64,000 nucleotides of DNA from Delphinus delphis (GCF_949987515.2 NC_082694.2:14687958-14751957), one strand, 5' to 3'; positions 12,095 through 21,143 are shown, numbered from the stretch's first letter. Notes: a model not told the origin generated them from the sequence alone. Translations and numbers: made by a program.

Positions 12095-12239
12095 TTTACT
12101 GGCTTTTTTTCTTATTAAAAATTATTTATTTAGCTGCACCACATGGCATATGGCATCTTAGTTCCCTGAGCAGGGATCAAACCCTTGCCCCTGCAGTGGA
12201 AGCACTAAGTACTAACCACTGGACTGCCAGGGAATTCCC
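12095..12239 (-). mobile_element. Short CHR-type SINE, antisense
   Basis: The + strand ends with gactgccagggaattcc and contains 'ctgagcagggatcaaaccct' (antisense B-box region). A 15-bp perfect target-site duplication, taattatgatttctt, lies at 12080-12094 and 12240-12254. Confidence 0.9.
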
Positions 12240-12469
12240 TAATTATGATTTCTTAAAGAAGTCTTCTACTTTTTTCATCAGAGCTGTGGCCTAAAACAAA
12301 CATCTTCTTCTTGGTCCCCTTTGCTAGCAGATAAGACTTTTTTTTTCTAGCCTGTTCTTTCACCAAGGATGAGGTCTTAATGGCTCCTGTCTTCAGGGGG
12401 TCTCAATTTTGCTTCACCATTTTACCCTGACAAAAGACTTGCCTCCTGTTCCTCTAACCAACCATTAAA

Positions 12470-12740
12470 ACCAAGCAGACTATTTGATTCCATTTACGTG
12501 AAGTTCAAGAAAGGCAAAACGAATCTATAGAGATAGAAATCAGAATGATGGTTATCTTTTGGGGGTATTGACTAGAAACAGGCATGATGGAGCCTTCTAA
12601 CGTTTTGGAAATGTTTTAAATATTGATCTGCATAGTGGTTTTATAGGTTTATACATATGTAGAAATGCATCAGGTCATACACTTACTTGTGCACTTTACT
12701 GTCTACAAGCTATATCATATTCTTTTTACAATACACAAAC
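12470..12740 (+). repeat. L1M-type 3' UTR fragment
   Basis: The blocks 'ttccatttacgtgaagttca', 'gatagaaatcagaatgatgg' and 'gtgcactttactgtctacaa' follow the order of an old L1M/L1MC 3' UTR in sense orientation. It is moderately diverged. Confidence 0.7.
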
Positions 12741-13343
12741 AGGGTTCTTGGCTTCTGTTATTGGCAGATATTACTAATTTCTCTTACTTTTTTGAGAGAT
12801 CAACCATGCACATAAAATAGTGCTGGCTGCATGTTATCAAGACTCTCTATGTGTTTGCAGTGAGTTTTTCAGAATATCCAGTCCACCGTAATGTTGACTG
12901 TGTGAGCTGGATGCTACTCTTCCATTTCTGATACTGTGATACTGATTTTTGGAGATTTTAATAAAGTATTCCTTAAAAATTCAGCTCGTTTTTTTTTTTT
13001 TTTTAAGTTCAGGCTTTGTCTCTGCTGTGCTGTGGAGAAATAAGAAAAGGCATGTAACCTCCCATGAGAGGAGCTTTGGTGGTGGAAATGGTGCTCTAGA
13101 TGGCAGTGTGGGATGGTTGCAGTGATTACTGTGATTTCCCGGGAAAGGTACATCCTCCAAGCTAGAGTCAGTCCTCAGATATCTACTTACCCCTCCCAAA
13201 TGGAAACTGTCCCACTTTGGGGCCACTCATGGAGGACAGAAGTTGGTTGTTGTTGTTTTTTAAAGGATTCAGCTAACCAGTCTGCCTCCACCCTCTATCA
13301 CCTTCTTCTTTAAAGTGGGGGACCCATGTGTATAAATGAGGAT
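12741..13343. other. Intergenic sequence, nothing recognised
   Basis: Apart from a 20-bp A/T-run region near 12987-13005, I see no repeat consensus or gene here. Open frames on both strands are short and lack features. Confidence 0.5.
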
Positions 13344-14133
13344 TGTTATAGGTTGAAATGTACCCCTTCAAAAGATATGTTGAAGTTCTAACCCCAGGTA
13401 CCTCAGAACGTGATCTTATTTGGAAATAGGGTCATTGCAGATGTAATTGGTTAAGATGAGGTCATGCTGGCTTAGGATGAGCCCTCAATACCATATGACT
13501 GGTGTGCTTATAAGAAGAGACACCGAGGGGAGAACATTGCTATGGCTGAATTCTGTCCTCCCCAAATTCATTATATGTTGGAGCCCTAACCCCCAATGTG
13601 ATGGTACTTGGAGATGGGTCCTTTGGGAGATGATTAGGTTTAGATGAGGTCATGAGGTGGGGACCTCATGACGGGATTAGTACTCATAAGAGGAAGCAAT
13701 ACTAGAGTTCTCTCTCTCTACCATGTGAGGACACAGCAAGAAGGCCAAGACAGGAAGAGAGCTGTCACCAGGCTGGCACTTATCTTGGACTTTCAGCCGC
13801 CAGAACTGCAAGAAAATTAATTTCTGTTGTTTAAGCCACCCAGTCTATGGTATTTTGTTTCGGCACCCCAAGCTGACTAATACAAACACCACATAACAAT
13901 AGGGGCAGAGATTGGAGTGATGCAGTGGGAAGTCAAGGGAAGCCAGTGATTGACAGCCATCACCAGAACCTAGGAAAGGGCAAGGAGCAATTCTACCCAG
14001 AGTCTCAGAAGGAGCATTGCCCTGCTGACACCTTGATTTTGGATTTCTAGTCTCCAGAGCTGCGAGACAGTAAATTGTTTTAAACCACCTAATTTGTCAT
14101 ACTTTGTTATAGCAGCACTAGGAATCTAATACA
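13344..14133 (+). mobile_element. MLT1-type MaLR solo LTR, split by a second LTR
   Basis: The left half (tgttataggttgaaatgtac to about 13537) and right half (13885-14133, with gcagagattggagtgatgca, 'ctgctgacaccttgattt' and a final aggaatctaatac) together make one MLT1-like LTR of roughly 440 bp. It begins TG, and its 3' end follows the usual MaLR pattern. It is a non-coding relic of an ERVL-MaLR retrotransposon. Confidence 0.85.
13538..13884 (+). mobile_element. MST/MLT1A-like MaLR solo LTR nested in the MLT1
   Basis: The element runs from tgctatggctgaattctgtc to 'ctgactaataca' and contains the typical MaLR blocks: 'atgtgaggacacagcaagaa', 'cttggactttcagccgccag' and 'tttctgttgtttaagccacc'. 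The 5-bp flanks aacat and aacac fit the short MaLR target-site duplication with one mismatch. Confidence 0.85.
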
Positions 14134-15221
14134 AGAGTCATTGTAAGGTTGGTGGAAGAAGGTTGCAAGTGGGGAGGAGATGACCCAAGGTCTTTCTTTG
14201 CCTTATCTCAAGTCATAAACTGTGGTTAGGAGTCCCTCCCACCTGAAGGTTGGTCAGAAATTAAGAAATCCACTCCAAAATTATTATATAAGGCAAGGGA
14301 GGGGATTCAATTTCCCAAAGGTCAGTTTATATCTAACATTTTCAGAGTCCATCTGTTGTATAAAACAAGGTGTATCTTGTTTTTATTAGGTCAAAATTCC
14401 TGCCAGGAATTGGGTTGTCACTTTCTTGCCCAAAGCATTTCATTTAACAGTCTACCTGGTGAATGGGGAGCAGTTGTGAGCCAGGAAGCTCACTAAGGTA
14501 GGAAATCTTACTGAAATGAGCAAGGACAATCTGGGGAATGAAGGGAAAACAGTCCTTTCTACTTCTCATTTCAAATTTAGGGAAATACTTAAAGCATCAG
14601 GCATTGAGGCAACTTTCACGTCAAGGATATGCATCTATATGTCATATTTTTCAGGGATCTGGAGGAGAATGCATATAAAACCTTTTAAAATGTGTGTGCA
14701 TAAATGTCTATGTGAACATATGGCAAGGGAGTGTGATCCTGTTAAATACTTGCTGTGTTTGGCAGGAGCAAAGAGCTAGAATGCCTGCTCACTTAGTTCT
14801 TCCCACCCCCTCAGATGTGAGTCTCAGCAGGTGGGAGGATCTGGTGCATGCTTCCTGAGGTCTATGTAGGAAGGACGAATTTCAGCCGCAGCCACAGCTC
14901 TGTCCAATGCCAAGGCAGTATCAGGACACGAATAGAAAGTATATGTTGCTCTAAGTGTGGAGCCTGGAAAATGCGTGGAAGATGCATAGTGCCCTTCCAG
15001 TCGCTGAGGAGCAAATACATTGATGTGTTTTTAAGGCTCTGTCGGTAGCTTTGGGCTCTGTATTTCTGTGAAATGCCACATACCAAATCAAACTGTCCTC
15101 TGCACTCTGTTTGGCCTCTTTGTCCTCAATGACCAACTTTAGAACAAATGAAATGCCTGTGGCCCCAAACCTCCACCCCCTACAACTGGGAAGGCTCTTA
15201 GGCACATGGGGTTTCTTTTGC
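14134..15221. other. Intergenic sequence, nothing recognised
   Basis: Single-copy-looking DNA. Several overlapping 60-90-codon open frames occur on both strands between 14516 and 15223. None has splice-site support or a recognisable domain, so I treat them as chance. Confidence 0.45.
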
Positions 15222-15953
15222 ACTGGAAACTCTTCATCCCTCTGCTAGCTCACCCTTCAGGCCTCAGCTTATACAGGCATACCTCAGAGTTATTGTGGGT
15301 TCGGTTCCAGACTGCCACAATAAAGCAAATAATGCAAGAAAGCTTGTCACACGAGTTTTTTGGTTTTCCAGTGCATATAAAAGTTATGTTTACACTATAC
15401 TGTAGTTTATTAAGCGTGCAGTAGCATTATGTCTAAACAAATGTGCATACAAAAATACTTCATTGCTAAAAAATGCTAACCATCATCTGAGGCTTCAGCA
15501 AGTTGTATTATTTTTGCAATAGTAACATCAAAGATCACTGATCACTGATCACCATAACAAATATACTAATAATGAAGTTTGAAATATTGCTAGAATAACC
15601 AAAATGTGACGCAGAAACATAAAGCGAGCAAATGTCATTGGAAAAATGGTGCCGACAGACTTGCTTGATGCAAGGTTGCCACAAACCTACAATTTGCAAA
15701 AAAAAAAATGCAGTATCTGTGAAGCACAATAAAGCAAAACATGCTCAGGGAAGAGTCACTGAACACCATGTTCTTCCTATAGTCAGAATTTTACACATTT
15801 GTGGTAATTCACTCAGTTTTATTTATCACCATTGTTTAGTATCTGTCCTTCTCATCAGATTGTATGAGGTTCCTTTTTGTTCATCGTGGTTGTCTTACAG
15901 CCTATAGAATGTCTGACACATAGTAAGCATTTAATAAATATTGTTGACTAATT
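15222..15953 (+). repeat. L2 LINE 3' end, split by a Tigger element
   Basis: A short left part (cttcatccctctgctagctc, then cacccttcaggcctcagct) and a right part from about 15750 ('gtctgacacatagtaagcatttaataaatattgtt' pattern, the classic L2 3' end) are in consensus order on either side of the DNA transposon. Confidence 0.7.
15274..15748 (+). mobile_element. Tigger1-like DNA transposon with internal deletion
   Basis: The left terminus reads caggcatacctcagagttat, followed by the Tigger1 subterminal block (gggttcggttccagactgcc). The right terminus ends gaagcacaataaagcaaaac. Internal landmarks such as 'catataaaagttatgtttac' and a run of gatcactgatcactgatcac are also Tigger1-like. The element is about 475 bp against roughly 2.4 kb for an intact one; the pogo-type transposase gene is entirely missing. 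Orientation is arbitrary because no coding part remains. Confidence 0.85.
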
Positions 15954-16127
15954 GGAAGTCCAGTGACCTCCCACCTGAAAAATTTCTGCCTTATAGTTCA
16001 TTATCAAAAAAAGAAGAGGGATATGGTGAAGGAGACTTAAAAACATTTCTACAGGTTTCTCATCTTCAGAGAGCTCCATCACACTAAAAAAAAAAAATAA
16101 AAGGAAGGGAGGAAGGAAGAAAGGGAG

Positions 16128-16728
16128 ACAATTCAATGGAAAATGGGCAAAGGATACGAAGAGGCAATTCACAGAAGAAATTCAAATAGCCAACAAATAT
16201 ACCAAAAGATGCTCATCTAGACTAGTAATCAGAGAAATGAAAATTTAAAACAATATTTTATACCCTCGAGTTGGCAAAAATGTAAAATATTGATTAAATT
16301 CATTGTTAGCAAGGATTTAGGGAATAGGGTGCTCTCACACGCTGTTGGTAGTTCAAACTGTGCAAACTGTATGGACGATATTGGTAGTACCTTAAAAATT
16401 TAAGCTGTGTCTATATTTATTGGTAAAGGGGAAAACTGGAAACCACTTAATGTCATACAATAAGGAAATGGTTAAATAAATGTTAGTACATTCCTGCTTT
16501 GGAATCCCTTAGCTCTAGATATTAATATCAATGAAAATCTATGTAAAAAAGTTTTTAAAAGAAGATAGCAAAACAATATGTACAATATGCTCCCAAATAA
16601 GTAAAAATATATATTAAAAAATTCTCCAAAGGAAAGATCACATTCACACCAACTATTTAATATTATAAGTAGCTTGAGACCTTTTTCCTTGAGGAAGTGA
16701 GTTGGAGGTTTTACTTTTTACAGTGAAC
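16128..16728 (+). repeat. Old L1M/HAL1-like ORF2 3' part
   Basis: Sense L1 blocks are present: 'aatgggcaaaggatacgaag', 'atgctcatctagactagtaa' (from AAAAGATGCTCA..CACTAATC), and later 'gaaaccacttaatgtcat'. Many stops show it is dead. A short purine-rich run (ggaagggaggaaggaagaaa) lies just before it at about 16103-16124. Confidence 0.65.
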
Positions 16729-16740
16729 ATATACTACTAT

Positions 16741-16952
16741 TTTTTTTTTTTTTTTTTTTGCGGTACGTGGGCTTCTCACTGTTGTGGCCTCTCCCGTTGC
16801 GGAGCACAGGCTCCGGACGCACAGGCTCAGTGGCCATGGCTTACGGGCCCAGCCGCTCTGCGGCATGTGGAATCTTCCCAGGCCGGGGCATGAACCCGTG
16901 TCCCCTGCATCGGCAGGCGGACTCTCAACCACTGTGCCACCAGGGAAGCCCC
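16741..16952 (-). mobile_element. Young CHR-type SINE (short cetacean form), antisense
   Basis: It has a poly-T head, then 'gcggtacgtgggcttctcac', 'ctctcccgttgcggagcaca' and 'ccaccagggaagccc' (on the minus strand: gggcttccctggtggcacag, then a tail of 'gtaccgc' plus poly-A). An 11-bp target-site duplication with one mismatch lies at 16730-16740 (tatactactat) and 16953-16963 (tatactgctat). Confidence 0.92.
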
Positions 16953-17030
16953 TATACTGCTATTTGTTTTTAAAAAGAACTTTATTGAAGTATGTTGACA
17001 TAAAGTGTACATATTTAAAGTGTCCATTTT

Positions 17031-17092
17031 TATTGAAGTATAGTTGATTTAGAATGTGTTAGTTTCAGGTGTACAGCAAAGTGATTCAATTT

Positions 17093-17146
<54 letters not shown>

Positions 17147-17582
17147 CTTTTTCAGATTCTTTTCCATTACTGATTATTACAATATATTGAATACAGTTCC
17201 CTGTGCTATACAGTAGGTCCTTGCTTATGTATTTTATATTTAGTAGTTTGTTTCTGTTAATCCCAATCTCCTAATTTATCCCTCCTCCTCCTTTCCCCTT
17301 TGGGAACCAAGAGTTTGTTTTCTATGTCTGTGCGTGTTTTTGTTTTGTAAACAATTTCATTTGATCATTTTTTAGAGTCAACATATAAATGATATCATAT
17401 GTAATTTGTCTTTGTCTGACTTACTTCACTTAGTATGATAATCTCTAGGTCCATCCATGTTGCTACAAATGGCATTATTTCATTCTTTTTTATGGCTGAG
17501 TAATATTCCATTGTGTGTATGTGTGTACACTACATCTTCTTTATCCACTCATCTGCTGATGGACATTTAGGTTGCTTCCATG
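17031..17582 (-). mobile_element. 5'-truncated younger L1, antisense, nested
   Basis: The sequence is the reverse complement of a cetartiodactyl L1 3' UTR and ORF2 end (tattgaagtatagttgattt to gacatttaggttgcttccat). Flanking copies of the host sequence, ttaaagtgtccatttt at 17015-17030 and ttaaagtgtccaattttt at 17583-17600, are a target-site duplication of about 17 bp differing by one A. Confidence 0.9.
17095..17144. repeat. (TA)n microsatellite in the L1 3' UTR
   Basis: About 24 uninterrupted TA units expand the short TATA tract that is part of the L1 3' UTR. Confidence 0.95.
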
Positions 17583-18125
17583 TTAAAGTGTCCAATTTTT
17601 AACACTGTAGGTATCCGTGAAACCATCACCAGAAACAAGATAATATCCATCACCCCCCCAAATATTCCTTATGTCCCTTGGCAATCCCTCCTTCCTGCCT
17701 CTTTCAAAACCAAGCCCTGTGCCCTAGCAACCACTGATCTACTTTCTGTCACTATAGTTTGCATCTTCTAGAATGTTATAGAAATCATACAAAATGTACT
17801 CTTTTGTTTTTTTCTGGCTTCTTTCACTCAGCATAATTGAGATTCATCCATGTTGTTGCACGTATCAAGTCTGTTCTTTTTTATTATCTACCACAATTGG
17901 TTTATCCATTCACCTGTTGATAGACATTTGGATTATTGCCAGTTCTTGGCAATTACAAATAAGGAGGCCTGTACAAGTCTTTGTAAGAACATACTCTTCT
18001 CCTCCTCTTGGATAAATAGCTAGCAGTGGAATGGCATGAGATAGATGTACGTTTATCATTTAAAGAACTTGCCAAAGTATTTTCAGAGTGTAGTACCATT
18101 TTACATTCCCACCAGAGATGGGAGT

Positions 18126-18299
18126 ATGGGGTTGAGGCACTAAATGGCTCTTCCCATCATGAGAGGAGGTAATGACAGCAGCCATCAGATCACCGTTGTA
18201 GGTTCAATCAGAGATTGCCCAGCTAAAATGCGACTAGTCCTTTTTAGTCACAGAGTCCCGAGAATTTGATGAAGGTTATGGTGTATGTGGACTGCAGGA

Positions 18300-18300
<1 letters not shown>
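18126..18300. other. Short single-copy stretch, nothing recognised
   Basis: It lies between the L1 remnant and the CA repeat. No repeat or exon signal is visible. Confidence 0.4.
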
Positions 18301-18331
<31 letters not shown>

Positions 18332-18366
18332 ACACACAGAGACAGACACACACACACACACACAGA

Positions 18367-18441
<75 letters not shown>
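18301..18441. repeat. (CA)n microsatellite
   Basis: 141 bp of CA dinucleotides with a few CAGA/GAGACA interruptions in the left half. The right part, 18369-18441, is a pure CA run of about 36 units. The long frames through it on both strands (poly Thr-His or Cys-Val) are artefacts of the repeat. It lies about 400 bp upstream of the CHMP3 CpG island and is likely polymorphic. Confidence 0.98.
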
Positions 18442-18443
<2 letters not shown>

Positions 18444-18839
18444 CAGGTAGGAATTATTCACGCTGGAAATGGCGAAGGCCCGAACAGAAGCTGTGACACT
18501 TGGGATGAAAGAGGAGGGCTGGAGTTTAAAAAAAAAAGGAAAGTTACAATTGCTGGGACTTGGTAAGAGGGGCAGGAAAGATAATGTCCAGGTTTTAGTG
18601 ACTAGGTCACGGTAGTGACAACAGAGGAGAGGAGTAGGTCTGCCGGGAGGAAGAGGTCATTTCTGGCTCGCTGCATGTGAGGTGCCTACGGGACAGAAGG
18701 ATAAAGATGTTAGGAAAGTGGTTGTAAAAGTATTGTACCTCGTTTGGGTAGTGATACAGACTTCCGGTGCCACAACATACAGGTTTAGGTGAGCAGGCAC
18801 AGCTGTAATCACCAGGTGTAGTGAATAAACTCGCATCTT

Positions 18840-19680
18840 TCAGAGGAACCGCCTCTTCGCCTCAGAAGAATACTCCTAGGCCCACAAGTCCCCTCCCAGA
18901 AAGTGCGCAATCGCCTCAATCTTTCTGACAAAACTCCGCCGACCCAAGTCTGCGCATGAGTTCGGCGCTTGCGCACCAAGGCTCCCCGCGGCCGCTCCCT
19001 GCTCCTGGCGCTCCGACTCCTCGCCTCTCAGCGGCCCCGCCCAGGCGGCTGCCCGTGACCTGCCTGGGTGCAGGGAACGGAAAGCCGGGAGGGGTGAGAC
19101 GAGTTCAGTTCGCCATGGGGCTGTTTGGAAAAACCCCAGAGAAGCCGCCCAAAGAGCTGGTAAGGGCTACGGCGGCGGCACCGGAGTGGGTGGGTTTGCG
19201 TGGGGCGTGATAGAGTTCGTAAACGACTGGACAGTCTCCCCCCAGCGGCTGGCCAGGTGCCGCTCGGCCCCCATTTCCGGGGCCTCCCACTCGACTGAGG
19301 GGCCGGAGGAAGTCTCTTAGGAAACGGCTGCAGCGAAAGAGAACCCTGGTATTCCACTCCACAAGGGAGCCGAGGGTCGGGTTAAGACTTCCGCGGCCTC
19401 GGCTCCGGGCGCGGAGGCAGCAGCGCCGGCCTCGCCTCTGGAACCCCTTCCCCGGCGCGCGTTGGTACGTCCCGCCGGAACCTTTCCCTGGCGCAGGCCC
19501 CGCCCCCTCCCTCTCTCCTGAGGACAACTGGCGTACCACCCATGGTTCCGTGGTACCCCGAGGACACCGTCCCCGCCGCAGGACTGTCCGGGCGTTCCCC
19601 ACCCACTGCGCCGTATTGAAAGGGAGGCTCTGGATCTCATTCCCCTGCCCTCCAACGTTCTGTTGCCACCAGACGCACAA
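18840..19680 (+). promoter_or_regulatory. CHMP3: CpG-island promoter of CHMP3
   Basis: A sharp switch from AT-rich, CpG-poor DNA to a GC-rich stretch with dense CpG, centred on the CHMP3 start codon. No TATA box is evident, as is usual for a housekeeping gene. Visible candidate sites: an ETS-type acttccgg at 18760-18767, just upstream; three TGCGCA palindromes (NRF1-like half sites) at 18904-18909, 18951-18956 and 18970-18975; and GC boxes (ccccgccc) near 19034-19042 and 19497-19506. The transcription start cannot be fixed from sequence, but probably lies between about 18850 and 19100. Confidence 0.88.
19115..19159 (+). CDS. CHMP3: CHMP3 coding exon 1 (ESCRT-III subunit, N-terminus)
   Basis: This exon encodes MGLFGKTPEKPPKEL, the N-terminus of charged multivesicular body protein 3 (VPS24). 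CHMP3 works in the cytosol and on endosomal membranes: it co-assembles with CHMP2A and CHMP4 filaments that VPS4 remodels, for multivesicular body sorting, cytokinetic abscission and enveloped-virus budding. The start ATG has a strong Kozak context (G at -3, G at +4). The exon ends in CTG at 19157-19159, followed by a good donor, gtaagg. Exon 2 continues in phase 0 with VNEWS. Residue 8 is Pro (ACC CCA GAG); the human and mouse proteins as I remember them have Gln here. An upstream in-frame ATG at 18956 could add 53 residues but has a poor start context. The identification is secure because the split sequence across two exons matches the family. Confidence 0.95.
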
Positions 19681-19839
19681 TTACAGCAGGGACCCCACTC
19701 GGAAGAGTGGTACAGGAGATAACTCTGCATCTGGTTTAGACTTCAGAATCTGCCTGTCAACTGCGATCACGTCGGGATACTGTGGAGCGGTTGAGTGCCC
19801 TGTGGAGTCCGTGTGCCTAAGTTTGTAATCTGGTTCCGC

Positions 19840-19972
19840 ACACATCAGCTTTGTCATGTAGGCAAAGTTAATTTCTCTGAGCCTTAGTCTTGGGTGTCAA
19901 GTAGGAATGATAATAGTATCACTTAAGAGTTATTGAAGATGAAAGGACGTTAAGTTTTAGGTAGTAGTGCTA
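19840..19972 (+). repeat. MIR SINE
   Basis: The order 'ggcaaagttaatttctctga', 'gccttagtctt', 'aatgataatagtatcactta' and 'gagttattgaagatgaaagg' follows the MIR core and 3' part (caagtyactt..ctctgagcct..taatagtacc..). It is an old, diverged copy. Confidence 0.7.
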
Positions 19973-19992
19973 GTTAGGGTAAATTTGTGTTT

Positions 19993-20106
19993 TTGTTTTG
20001 GGCCGCTCCAGGCTGCTCATGGGATCTCAGTTCCCGACCAGGGATCAAACTCTGGCCTTGGCAGTGCAAGTCCGGAATCCTAACCGTTAGGCTATCAGGG
20101 AACTCC
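19993..20106 (-). mobile_element. Short CHR-type SINE, antisense
   Basis: The + strand contains 'ggatctcagttcccgaccag', 'ggatcaaactctggcc' and ends 'ctatcagggaactccc', the reverse complement of the SINE head. The host sequence agggtaaatt at 19976-19985 recurs at 20108-20117 as a target-site duplication. Confidence 0.85.
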
Positions 20107-20140
20107 CAGGGTAAATTATATATTCTACAACCTTGCTCTC

Positions 20141-20183
20141 ATTGGCAGGCAGATTCTTAACCACTGTGCCACCAGAGAAGTCC
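20141..20183 (-). mobile_element. SINE head fragment, antisense
   Basis: Only the first 43 bp of a CHR SINE are present (cattggcaggcagattctta, then accactgtgccaccagagaa on the + strand). Flanking aaccttgct copies (about 20129 and 20184) act as a target-site duplication. The A tail is absent, which is unusual for a retroposed copy. Confidence 0.8.
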
Positions 20184-21132
20184 AACCTTGCTTTCAAAAT
20201 GCAGACCAACAATATCAGCATCACCTGGCACCTTGTTAGAAATCTTGAGCCCTACCTGAGACCTATTGAATCATAATTTGAATTCTGACAAGATCTCCAG
20301 TGATAAGTATGCACATTAAAGTTTGAGAAGAATTACAGCACCCAGTACAGACTTACACATAATGGGAAACAAACCTAAAATCTTTCATTTAATAAATAGT
20401 CTTACATGTTCAGCTCTAGCAGGCCTGTTTTAAAAACCAATGTCATACGTCATGAGGTTGTCGGCACATAAAGTATGTGTTGATCGTATTTGTTAATGAT
20501 GGGTACTAGAACAGTAGGCACTCAATAATTATTAGTTTCCTCAGGCAACTTACGCAGTTTTACTCCCTGGTAAAATAAAAATTGTGGAGCTTAAATGAGG
20601 TAAGAGTATGTGACATTACTTTTCAAACTGTATAACATTATATAGATGCACATTTTGTGGCATGTATATATTCTGAGGTGCTTGTTATTATAGAAGTGTA
20701 TTTTTGACGTTAGGAAGGATTATTACCTTCAGTGTTTGGTCTTAGGTTTGCCATTCATAAAGGGAGAAGATTATGGGAAAACAGTCTCATTACTATTTAA
20801 TCTGATCTCTAGTATATGTATTACTTGAATAGCACTGAGACTGCTTTTAAATGATAAATGTAATTGCTAAGAGCTCGAAGATTGTATAGTCTTCCAATAG
20901 GGTAGCCTACCTGTGAAAGTAAGTTAAAACCTGAAAATCACAGGGTTGATGCACGAGGTTGTTTTTTAAAATATGCCTGCCAGAGGGATATTATAAAGAT
21001 GAAATAAACAGCCAAAGAATGTATCGTCTAGCAAGTAAGATAAGCATTTCAAGAACAAGTCTGGATTGGGTATCACATATATAGTTACAGGAGTTCAGAG
21101 GTTGGAGTGATCACTCCCAGACTTGTGTGATT
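20184..21132. other. CHMP3 intron 1, single-copy stretch
   Basis: Mostly unassigned AT-rich sequence. The part 20505-20545 (gtaggcactcaataattatt) may be the end of an old L2. No exon signal is visible. Confidence 0.45.
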
Positions 21133-21143
21133 AGAAATGATTT

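Larger units (their letters stand above)
9531..12300 (-). repeat. Old L1 block, antisense (host of the nested stack, part 2)
   Basis: It resumes the old L1 interrupted at 5062 (tttttgattttcatttccct), then reads as antisense spacer, ORF1 and 5' region of an L1M-age element (for example aattttgtctg-like blocks near 10300 and ctcagctattatcctttcaa near 11400). It is heavily diverged and interrupted by a truncated L1 at about 9612 and SINEs at 10529 and 12095. A polypyrimidine run at 10188-10237 lies inside it. Confidence 0.55.
16964..18125 (-). repeat. Old L1 3' part, antisense, split by a younger L1
   Basis: The left part 16964-17030 and the right part 17583-18125 join in L1M consensus order: 'ttaaagtgtcc', then 'atagtttgcatcttctagaa' and 'tttgcccaccag-like' ORF2 C-terminal blocks (acattcccaccag at 18102-18114). 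It is diverged and dead. Confidence 0.75.

Noticed and set aside
14516..15223. Cluster of 66-90-codon frames on both strands in apparently unique DNA
   Set aside because: No splice sites, start context or recognised domain; overlapping frames on both strands suggest chance. Kept only as unannotated sequence.
18244..18566. Open frames of poly Cys-Val and poly Thr-His
   Set aside because: Pure products of the CA microsatellite read on either strand.
1..18840. RNF103 exons
   Set aside because: Expected upstream by human synteny, but no RING-finger or RNF103-like coding sequence was found. It presumably lies further upstream, as the gene distance in human is larger than 19 kb.
19105..19730. Long overlapping minus-strand open frames (191, 137, 109 and 74 codons) opposite CHMP3 exon 1
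   Set aside because: They lie wholly in the CpG island, where few A/T-rich stop codons occur by chance. The translations are Arg/Gly/Pro/Ala-rich with no domain, and all three frames are open together. Divergent non-coding transcription is possible but not a protein gene.
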